Assembly (NCBI GenBank): GCA_030601845.1
Contig: JAUWAY010000013.1
Span: 1 to 58,546, forward strand
Length of the DNA: 58,546 nt
Source: Phycisphaerae bacterium
GTDB taxonomy: Bacteria; Planctomycetota; Phycisphaerae; Sedimentisphaerales; Anaerobacaceae
Reading direction: 5' to 3'
Part shown: in pieces, positions 51,913 through 58,546 of the stretch
Position numbering within the stretch: the first letter of the stretch is position 1
Layout: each line of letters starts with the position of its first letter
Program-made: the position numbers and the translations under genes
The notes under the pieces: generated by a model
What the model was told of the DNA's origin: nothing
Database searches by the model: none
The model's input: the letters and a program-made list of their open reading frames with translations, nothing else

Positions 51913-54141
51913 ATGGCAAGTTCTAAAAACAATATAAGCAGGCGTCAGTTTCTGCAGATTAGCTCAGGCTCGGCAGCCGCGGTGCTCTTATCTCAAATTC
52001 CTCTTAATGCTGAGCAAACACCAAGAGGCCAGCGGCCGAATATCCTCTGGGTCAGCTGCGAGGACATCAGTCCGGACTTAGGCTGCTATGGTGATACTTA
52101 TGCCGTAACGCCCAATATCGATGCCTTAGCGGCACAGGGCGTGCGTTACACTAACGTGTACTCACACGCAGGGGTTTGCGCGCCAGCACGCTCGGGTATC
52201 ATCACGGGTATGTACCCAACCACCATCGGCACGCACCAGATGCGCTGCAAGGGTGTGCCGCCGGCACAGGTAAAGTGTTTCAGTGAAATCCTGCGGGCGG
52301 CGGGCTATTATTGCACGAATAACGTCAAGACCGATTACCAGTTTAACGCACCGGTGACCGCCTGGGACGAGAACAGCCGCACAGCCCACTGGCGTGGTCG
52401 CGCCGAAGGCCAGCCGTTCTTCGCCATCTTCAATTTCACAACCACGCACGAGAGCAAGGTCCGCAGCAGGAACAAAGAGTTCCAGCAGCAGTTGGCGACA
52501 CTGCAACCGCACGAGAAGCACGACCCGGCTAAGGCGACTCTGCCGCCCTACTATCCCGATACACCGGCGGTTCGCAGGGACTGGGCACAGTATTACGATA
52601 TTATAACGCTGATGGATAAGCAGGTGAGCGATATCCTCGCCCAGCTCGAGGCCGACGGCCTGGCCGATAATACAATCGTCTGGTTCTGGGGCGACCACGG
52701 GCGCGGGCTGCCGAGGGGCAAGCGGTGGATTTACGACTCAGGCATTCACGTTCCACTGATCATCCGCGTGCCGGAGAAGCTCCGAGAGCTCGCTATGCCG
52801 GACAATCCGGAAGCGCTGCGGCCCGGCAGCGTGAATGACGAGCTGACAGCATTTCTTGATTTTGCACCGACTATGCTTTCTCTGGCCGGCGTGAAGGTGC
52901 CGGATTACATACAGGGAAAGGCATTTCTGGGCAGTCAGAAGGCCAAGCCGCGGAAGTATATTTTTGCCGCTCGCGACCGTATGGATGAAGCTTACGACAT
53001 TATTCGTGCGGTGCGTGACAAGCGTTTCAAATACATTCGCAACTATATGCCGCACCTTACTTACGGACAGGACATCGACTATATGAACGAGATGCCGACG
53101 ATGCAGGAGATGCGCCGCCTCAATGCGGAGGGCAAACTGACAGGCGCGCAGAAACAGTATTTCCGCAAAACCAAGCCGATTGAAGAGCTGTACGATACTT
53201 TCATCGACCCGCACGAGATCGACAACCTTGCAGAGGTGCCACTGTACAAGGATGTACTGGAGCGAATGCGCAAGGTGCACGCCAAATGGGTGAAAGAGAC
53301 CTCCGATGTGGGACTGATACCTGAACCTGAGTTTGACGAGATGAAGTGGCCGGGCGGCGAACCGCAGCAAACAGCCGAACCGATGTTCTGGGTGCTCTCA
53401 GAAACCAAATCCGATTCCGAGTCACCCGTGGTGATAACCTGTCCTACAGCCGGTGCTTCGATTGCTTACAAAATCGGCTCAGAAAGCAAGGCCGGATGGA
53501 AACTATACACAAAACCCGTATTACCCAGACCCGGTCAGGTATTGCACGCCAGGGCCTGTCGCATCGGCTTTAAGGACAGCAACGAGGTCACGTTCAAACT
53601 CGGTGACAAATCAGCAACATGGGAAGAAGCGCACGCCGTCACGGAAAAGCAAGAGACGCCACATTGGAGAGAACAACTCGATAAAACAGACCTGCTGGAA
53701 CGCTTGCGCAAGATTAAGCAGTTAGACGGGGCAGGCGAGAAAGCAATACCCCAATATATTAAAGCTCTGAAGGATAAACACGCTTCTGTTCGTTATTGGG
53801 CTGTGGTTGGTTTGCACAATAACTGTAAGTCCGGCCAGGAAGTCAAGCGGGCAAAATCGGCGATTGACAAGCTGCTGAAAGACCGCTCACCGATTGTTCG
53901 CATCGCTGCAGCCGAGGCGATGTGCAACTGGGGTGAAGAAAAGAGGGCATTGGACGTGCTGGTCGAAATGCTAAAACATAAATCAAACACCGTTCGCCTG
54001 AACGCTGCCATCGCTCTGGGCAAAGTTGGTGATAAGGCCCAACCTGCTCTGCCCCAGATAGAGACGGGGCTGAAGGACCCATTTGGATACGTACAGCGAG
54101 TGACACGCGCCACGCTCAAGCGTTTGGAAAGCTCCCAATAA
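51913..54141 (+). CDS. Tat-exported sulfatase with C-terminal HEAT-type repeats
   Basis: 742 aa; GGAGG before ATG 51913. Tat signal SRRQFLQISSGSAAAVLLS. Sulfatase domain with NILWVSCEDISPDLGCYGD, formylglycine cysteine C89 in CAPAR, and FWGDHGRGLPRGKRWIYDSG. Near residues 495-570 there is an FN3/chitobiase-like beta segment (PVVITCPTAGASIAYKIGSE). Residues ~600-740 form HEAT repeats (ASVRYWAVVGLHNNCKSGQE, PIVRIAAAEAMCNWGEEKRA, NTVRLNAAIALGKVGDKAQP). The repeats probably mediate binding to a surface partner. Length exceeds the usual ~500 aa owing to these additions. Confidence 0.92.
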   Translation: MASSKNNISRRQFLQISSGSAAAVLLSQIPLNAEQTPRGQRPNILWVSCEDISPDLGCYGDTYAVTPNIDALAAQGVRYTNVYSHAGVCAPARSGIITGMYPTTIGTHQMRCKGVPPAQVKCFSEILRAAGYYCTNNVKTDYQFNAPVTAWDENSRTAHWRGRAEGQPFFAIFNFTTTHESKVRSRNKEFQQQLATLQPHEKHDPAKATLPPYYPDTPAVRRDWAQYYDIITLMDKQVSDILAQLEADGLADNTIVWFWGDHGRGLPRGKRWIYDSGIHVPLIIRVPEKLRELAMPDNPEALRPGSVNDELTAFLDFAPTMLSLAGVKVPDYIQGKAFLGSQKAKPRKYIFAARDRMDEAYDIIRAVRDKRFKYIRNYMPHLTYGQDIDYMNEMPTMQEMRRLNAEGKLTGAQKQYFRKTKPIEELYDTFIDPHEIDNLAEVPLYKDVLERMRKVHAKWVKETSDVGLIPEPEFDEMKWPGGEPQQTAEPMFWVLSETKSDSESPVVITCPTAGASIAYKIGSESKAGWKLYTKPVLPRPGQVLHARACRIGFKDSNEVTFKLGDKSATWEEAHAVTEKQETPHWREQLDKTDLLERLRKIKQLDGAGEKAIPQYIKALKDKHASVRYWAVVGLHNNCKSGQEVKRAKSAIDKLLKDRSPIVRIAAAEAMCNWGEEKRALDVLVEMLKHKSNTVRLNAAIALGKVGDKAQPALPQIETGLKDPFGYVQRVTRATLKRLESSQ

Positions 54142-54198
54142 CGTGTGCCTGTAGTTATGACCGATGTTTTAAAAAATTAAATGAAAGGGGAAAATAAA

Positions 54199-55848
54199 AT
54201 GAGGATGCTGAGCCGACGTGATTTCATAGAAATGATTGCTGGAGGTACAGCAAGTGCGATGCTGTCCGGCTGTACAGAAGACGTTTTCCCTGTCTTTTCC
54301 AAAAGAGGCGGCTTTGCGATAGAACCCGGAAAGGAGCGAGAACATAAACGTCCTAACATCGTGCTCATTATGGCCGACGATATGGGTTACTCCGACATCG
54401 GCTGTTACGGCGGCGAGATTCACACGCCGAACCTGGACAACCTCGCGCGCAACGGCCTTCGCTTTACGCAGTTTTACAACACCGCCCGCTGCTGCCCGAC
54501 GCGTGCGGCGCTGCTGACGGGACTCTATCAGCACCAGGCTGGAATCGGACACATGGTGCAGGATAAAGGACATCCGGCCTATCAGGGTTACCTGAATGAC
54601 CGCTGTGTAACCATTGCCGAAGCTCTCAAAACGGCTGGTTACAATACGCTTATGTCCGGCAAATGGCACGTCGGCGAAGAACGCCCACATTGGCCGGTTG
54701 ACCGCGGCTTCGATAAACATTACGGCTTGATTAGCGGTGCCGCAAATTACTTCGACATTTCAAAAACCAAGGCTGCGGATGCAAAAAGGACTATGGCAAT
54801 TGATGACAAGCCCTTTACACCGAAGCCGGGGAAATTCTATATGACCGATGCCTTCAGTGAAAACGCCGTGAAGTTCATCGATAGTTTCGGCAAAAGGGAA
54901 GAGCCATTTTTCCTTTACCTGGCATACACCGCACCCCACTGGCCGCTGCACGCCTGGCCTGAGGATATCGCAAAGTATAAAGGAAAATATATGAAAGGAT
55001 GGGACCGGCTGCGGAAAGAACGCTACAAGCGAATGATAGAAATGGGACTGGTCAACAGGAATTGGAAGATGACGCCGCGCGACCCGGAGACGTGGCCCTG
55101 GGCGGAGGAAAAGAACAAGGAACTGATGGATTTAAAAATGGCCATTTACGCCGCACAAATCGACAGTATGGACCAGGGCATCGGACGGGTCGTTTCAACG
55201 CTGAAAAAGACAGGCTGCCTGGACAATACGTTGATTTTCTTTCTGGCTGACAACGGCGGATGCGCCGAGGGAGGCCCGACAGGTTTCGACAGAAGAGAAA
55301 ACGGCCTGCCACCAGGCGGCGTGGATTCCTATATGAGCTACGGCCTTTCCTGGGCAAATGCCAGCAACACGCCATATAGACGCTATAAACACTGGGTCCA
55401 TGAAGGCGGCATTGCCACGCCGCTGATAGTCCACTGGCCGGCGGGCATAAAGGCGCACAACGAACTGCGAGACCAGCCGGGGCACCTAATCGATATTATG
55501 GCAACCTCTCTCGACGTTGCAGGCGCCGAATATCCCGGCGAATATAAAGGCCGCAAGCTCATACCGCTCGAGGGCCGAAGTCTCCTCCCGGCCTTCGAGA
55601 ACAAACCAATCGAACGAGAAGCCCTTTACTGGGAGCACGAAGGTAATCGCGCGGTACGGAAAGGCAAATGGAAACTCGTCTCGAAGTATCCCAATGATTG
55701 GGAACTTTACGATTTGCAAGCCGACCGCACGGAACTAAACAACCTTGCCCAAAAGTACCCGCAAAAGGTCAAGCAGCTAAAGGCCCTGTATGAAAGCTGG
55801 GCGAAACGGTGCGGCGTCCAGCCCTGGCCCATAAAAAAAGTGAGCTAA
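54199..55848 (+). CDS. Tat-exported lipoprotein sulfatase, arylsulfatase-like
   Basis: 549 aa from ATG 54199, with AGGGG at the right spacing; ATG 54181 would place the ribosome site inside the gene. Tat signal LSRRDFIEMIAGG plus lipobox-like MLSGC. Motifs: PNIVLIMADDMGYSDIGCYG, formylglycine C98 in CCPTRAALLTG, SGKWHVGEERPHWPVDRGFD, and IFFLADNGGCAEGG. It follows the HEAT-repeat sulfatase by 57 bases and is probably cotranscribed. Two adjacent sulfatases suggest successive desulfation of one polysaccharide. Confidence 0.94.
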   Translation: MRMLSRRDFIEMIAGGTASAMLSGCTEDVFPVFSKRGGFAIEPGKEREHKRPNIVLIMADDMGYSDIGCYGGEIHTPNLDNLARNGLRFTQFYNTARCCPTRAALLTGLYQHQAGIGHMVQDKGHPAYQGYLNDRCVTIAEALKTAGYNTLMSGKWHVGEERPHWPVDRGFDKHYGLISGAANYFDISKTKAADAKRTMAIDDKPFTPKPGKFYMTDAFSENAVKFIDSFGKREEPFFLYLAYTAPHWPLHAWPEDIAKYKGKYMKGWDRLRKERYKRMIEMGLVNRNWKMTPRDPETWPWAEEKNKELMDLKMAIYAAQIDSMDQGIGRVVSTLKKTGCLDNTLIFFLADNGGCAEGGPTGFDRRENGLPPGGVDSYMSYGLSWANASNTPYRRYKHWVHEGGIATPLIVHWPAGIKAHNELRDQPGHLIDIMATSLDVAGAEYPGEYKGRKLIPLEGRSLLPAFENKPIEREALYWEHEGNRAVRKGKWKLVSKYPNDWELYDLQADRTELNNLAQKYPQKVKQLKALYESWAKRCGVQPWPIKKVS

Positions 55849-56052
55849 AGTTTAGAGTGCCTAAAATGCATAAAGGTGTAGAAGCTCGTTTTGTCGGTGT
55901 CGAAGCTGGTATCGAAGCTGGAAGCTCGACGCTGGATGCTCGAAAAAGACAAGCTTCGAGCTTCCACAACGAGCATCGATACGAGCATCCACAACCTTAA
56001 ACGAGAGTCGCAAACATCTTAGGCACTTTAGCTCACTTTAGTTCACTTTAGT
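55849..56052. repeat. Tandem micro-repeat cluster between sulfatase and queA
   Basis: Contains GTGAGCTAAAGTTTAGAGTG, then interleaved GAAGCTCG/GAGCATCGA/GGTATCGAAGCTGG words, and finally repeated CACTTTAGCTCACTTTAGTT. No gene. The words are the same family as at 49238-49325 and 39830-39930. Confidence 0.6.
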
Positions 56053-56058
56053 CACTTT

Positions 56059-57108
56059 TTATACTATCAGCATTGCATCGCCGTAGGAATAAAAGCGGTA
56101 CCGCTGCTCAATGGCATACCGATATGCGGCAAGGATGCTTTCCACGCCGGCAAAGGCCGCTACCAGCGCAAGCAGCGTAGATTTCGGCAAATGAAAATTC
56201 GTTACCATAGCATCAACTATTTTGAATTTATAGCCGGGCTTAATGAAAAGCTGCGTCGTGCCGCTGACGGCCTTAACTCGTGAGCCCTCGGCTGCCGCCT
56301 CCAGTGCCCGCACCGAGGTTGTGCCCACAGCAATTATTCGGCCCCCCTTTTCTTTCGCTGCATTTATTATCCGGGCGTTTTTCTCGTCGATGCTGATGTG
56401 TTCCCGATGAATCTCGTGCTCCTCGATATTTTCTGTGCTTATCGGCTTGAATGTCCCCGTCCCTACGTGAAGCGTTATATATGAAAAGCCGATGCCAGAG
56501 CGTTTTAACTGCTCGATTAGCTTATTGGTAAAATGCAGCCCGGCTGTTGGTGCCGCAACCGCGCCGGGCCTGCGAGCATAAACCGTTTGATACCGCACTT
56601 CATCCATCGCTGCCTGGCTAATATCATCGGTTCGTTTTATATATGGCGGCAGCGGGGGAAAACCGATTTTGTCAAGGATAGTTTCGAGGCCCGCATCTGA
56701 GTCTATCTTCAGCCGACATCTGCCCTCACCCTGCTTATCGAGCACTTCTGCCCTGCAAAAATCCCTCTTCGCTTTGTCCTCCAGATAAATAATCTCGCCG
56801 GTCTTTACTTTACGGGCGCCCTTTAGCATTACCTCCCATATACCTTGTGCGTTTTCGGCCAGAAATAACCCTTCGAGTTTGCCGCCGGTGCCGCGGCGCC
56901 CGAAAAAACGGGCCTGCAAAACTTTCGTGTCATTAAGTACAAGACAATCGCCGGACGATAAAAAATCCCCGATTTTGCAAAAAGTGCTGTCCAGGATATC
57001 GCCATTTGAGCGATTGAAGACCAGCAGCCGCGAATCACTCCGAACACAACTCGGCTGCTGAGCAATCAACTCCAGCGGCAAGTGGTAATTTAGCTTGTCC
57101 GTCTTCAT
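56059..57108 (-). CDS. queA: S-adenosylmethionine:tRNA ribosyltransferase-isomerase QueA
   Basis: 349 aa from ATG 57108 (MKTDKLNYHLPLELIAQQP). Signature elements: DCLVLNDTKVLQARFFGRR, PPLPPYIKRTD, RPGAVAAPTAGLHFTNKLI, SYITLHVGTGTFKPI, GRIIAVGTTSVRALEAAA and MVTNFHLPKSTLLALVAAF. It transfers the ribose of SAM to preQ1 at the tRNA wobble position in queuosine synthesis. No tgt or other queuosine gene is adjacent here. Confidence 0.96.
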   Translation of the reverse strand: MKTDKLNYHLPLELIAQQPSCVRSDSRLLVFNRSNGDILDSTFCKIGDFLSSGDCLVLNDTKVLQARFFGRRGTGGKLEGLFLAENAQGIWEVMLKGARKVKTGEIIYLEDKAKRDFCRAEVLDKQGEGRCRLKIDSDAGLETILDKIGFPPLPPYIKRTDDISQAAMDEVRYQTVYARRPGAVAAPTAGLHFTNKLIEQLKRSGIGFSYITLHVGTGTFKPISTENIEEHEIHREHISIDEKNARIINAAKEKGGRIIAVGTTSVRALEAAAEGSRVKAVSGTTQLFIKPGYKFKIVDAMVTNFHLPKSTLLALVAAFAGVESILAAYRYAIEQRYRFYSYGDAMLIV

Positions 57109-57275
57109 AACCAAAAGTTATCAGACGCACGGAGAAATGACAAAAAAAATTTAAGCCGATAATAGGCCTATTTTGATATTTCAGCGTCCGGCAGGAATTT
57201 ATCGCAAAACCGACTCGGCGCCGGTGACGATACTAACAGTGCAAATGTAACTTAAAACAACAGTTTTCAAAGGTG

Positions 57276-57479
57276 ATGGCAATGGCTTCGAGAGGGTATT
57301 TTGAAAAACAGGCGACTTCAATCACTTGCCTGGGCAGGAACGAGCTCAAAAGACGAATCAGAAATTTCCCGGGCCGATTCAGGCTGGATTTTACCGAAGA
57401 TTATCTCGACAACATCAGTGTTGACAGATTGAGACACATCCTTTTGGCCGCCTTAATAAACGTAAAGCCGCACAATTAA
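57276..57479 (+). CDS. Small hypothetical protein
   Basis: 67 aa from ATG 57276 (or ATG 57282). The sequence SITCLGRNELKRRIRNFPGR followed by RLDFTEDYLDNISVDRLRHI is charged and helical, without signal peptide or cysteine pattern beyond one Cys. I do not recognise a family; the amphipathic helices and codon pattern look genuine, and AAAGG precedes the start. Possibly a small regulatory protein. Confidence 0.5.
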   Translation: MAMASRGYFEKQATSITCLGRNELKRRIRNFPGRFRLDFTEDYLDNISVDRLRHILLAALINVKPHN

Positions 57480-57606
57480 AAAGCTGCTTCGCACCTGAAA
57501 TGCTGCCGGCTCGATACAGCAATCGCCTTTTACTTTTCTGTCCTCAACCGCAAACCAGCAGAAAGCCGGTCGCAAGGGTTGGTCTTTTTATGCAGCGGCC
57601 GGTTTC
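57480..57606. other. Short intergenic gap
   Basis: About 130 bases between convergent genes; nothing recognised. Confidence 0.4.
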
Positions 57607-58546
57607 TCAGTAGTCTTTGAAATTTACCATCCAAGGAGCGTGCTCCTGCCAGTCAGCCCGCTTGACACCGCCGGCTATGGTCCAGAAGCCGTTTATGTCG
57701 AACTGGCGATGCCACTTCAATTTCCACAGCTCTTTAAGACCTACCTTTCTGGTATGCCAATCCATAAAGAGGACATTTATATATCCATCGTGCCGGTCGA
57801 TGCAAAAATGATGCATTTCCGCTTTAGCCGTCCTCGACTGACCATTATATTTAGGAGGTATGATGCGGATATCGGTCTTGGGGTTGCTGTTCTTCTGGTA
57901 GAATGGCCCACCTCCCCGCCACATAGTATCGGCAAACACCGGTATATTACCTGCACCTCTAACGTTAACGGTCCGCCAGTTCCATTTAGTCGGACGTTGT
58001 TGAATCTTTTCAACGTCTGGAGGTGGATGATAAAGCCAGTTATTTTGCCCATAGCTGGCTCGTTCTTGCCGGTCACCTGGACCGCCTGTTCCCATGACGT
58101 AGGTGTTAAACGGACCACCGCGTTTCTTGCCATCAGGCCGGGGTTTCGTGGCCATCGGGCAGCGTAGAATATCCGACCTGGTCTCATAGTAAGGCCGAAG
58201 CGCTACTATCCATTGCCCACGGTACCACCTACGACGCTTCCCCGTAAAGTCGATAATATCAATACCCGAACTGAAATAGCCGTCGTTCTCGTCGCAATAC
58301 ATCGACCAGATAAGACCCCAATGTCTCAGGTTCATCTGACAGGCAACCGCCCTTGCCTGCTTCTTTACCCGCTGCAGTGTCGGCATCAATATCGCCATCA
58401 ATAACGCAATGATAGAAATCACAACCAGAAGCTCTATTAACGTAAAGCCCGCCCCATTAGAAAACCTTCTTCTAACGGGGCCCGTTGGAAATCCTTTGCC
58501 TGCCAGCCCCCGCGTCTCCCGACGCAAGGCGGGGCGGCGGGCCTGA
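57607..58546 (-). CDS. Type II secretion/prepilin-like protein, 5' end possibly beyond the window
   Basis: At least 306 aa from a TTG at 58527; the frame stays open to the window edge, so the true start is not certain. Prepilin N-terminus GAGFTLIELLVVISIIALLM, then AILMPTLQRVKKQARAVACQ. The head domain contains MNLRHWGLIWSMYCDENDGY, YETRSDILRCPMATKPR and the H-x9-DG-like HHFCIDRHDGYINVLFMDWH with HTRKVGLKELWKLKWHRQ. This is the widespread planctomycete DUF1559-like pseudopilin form. The unusual basic pre-sequence (RRETRGLAGKGFPTGPVRRR) before the cleavage site is encoded by repeat-like GC-rich DNA. Confidence 0.85.
   Translation of the reverse strand, partial: QARRPALRRETRGLAGKGFPTGPVRRRFSNGAGFTLIELLVVISIIALLMAILMPTLQRVKKQARAVACQMNLRHWGLIWSMYCDENDGYFSSGIDIIDFTGKRRRWYRGQWIVALRPYYETRSDILRCPMATKPRPDGKKRGGPFNTYVMGTGGPGDRQERASYGQNNWLYHPPPDVEKIQQRPTKWNWRTVNVRGAGNIPVFADTMWRGGGPFYQKNSNPKTDIRIIPPKYNGQSRTAKAEMHHFCIDRHDGYINVLFMDWHTRKVGLKELWKLKWHRQFDINGFWTIAGGVKRADWQEHAPWMVNFKDY

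Overview
The window looks like a chromosomal segment from an anaerobic planctomycete, most likely class Phycisphaerae near the Sedimentisphaerales. This placement is inferred from gene style, not from a marker-gene comparison. The evidence is prepilin-like proteins starting with a GFTLIELLVVIAII segment, Tat-exported sulfatases (three), dockerin-like and GEVED-type fragments, a polysaccharide-degradation gene set, oxygen-sensitive 2-hydroxyacyl-CoA-dehydratase-type proteins, and intergenic repeats rich in AAACAAACCCAAT words.

The main theme is selenium. tRNA-Sec (anticodon UCA) lies at 19369-19463 and selD, fused to an AhpD-like domain, at 5663-7279. Four reading frames continue through an in-frame TGA. 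Three are paralogues (1-176, 25275-26690, 26852-28963) sharing the motif FEYGUGGTC-x-x-SWR. Each has a hairpin exactly 21 nt after the TGA, and its stem shows compensatory changes between copies. The fourth (20875-22623) has an iodothyronine-deiodinase-like SYTUPPF motif fused to six CXXCH haem sites. Reading TGA as stop would cut all four genes, and a conventional gene caller would report 26852-28963 as two proteins.

Layout. 1-236: end of selenoprotein C and a terminator. 282-7279: a tightly coupled operon of a methyltransferase, three double-cubane/HgdB-like proteins, their ATP-dependent activase and SelD-AhpD. 7.3-14.6 kb: polysaccharide genes (an alpha/alpha-toroid lyase-like protein, a large glycosidase, a sulfatase) bounded by gene fragments. 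14.7-18.4 kb: an AT-rich BfiI-like restriction-modification system with a PLD-fold nuclease and two DNA methyltransferases. 18.8-29.0 kb: the selenocysteine region (repeat element, tRNA-Sec, NapH-like Fe-S membrane protein, deiodinase-like cytochrome, a modular surface protein, and selenoproteins B and A). 29.2-40.4 kb: mixed core genes, including a histone-like protein, MetX-MetW, PilX-like and prepilin-like proteins, a nickel/cobalt exporter, an OprB porin, NikR and enolase. 40.4-43.7 kb: repeats, a hypothetical protein and a lipoprotein. 43.7-49.2 kb: dnaA, rsmB, fmt, def and lptB, all on the minus strand. 49.4-55.8 kb: a parallel beta-helix lipoprotein and two sulfatases. 56.0-58.5 kb: queA, a small conserved-looking protein and a prepilin-like protein.

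A working interpretation (inference): the double-cubane operon supplies very low-potential electrons to an unknown reduction that may be linked to selenium supply through SelD. The selenoproteins are exported and act in the periplasm or at the membrane, with the NapH-like Fe-S protein and the six-haem domain forming a possible electron path. No selA or selB is present in the window.
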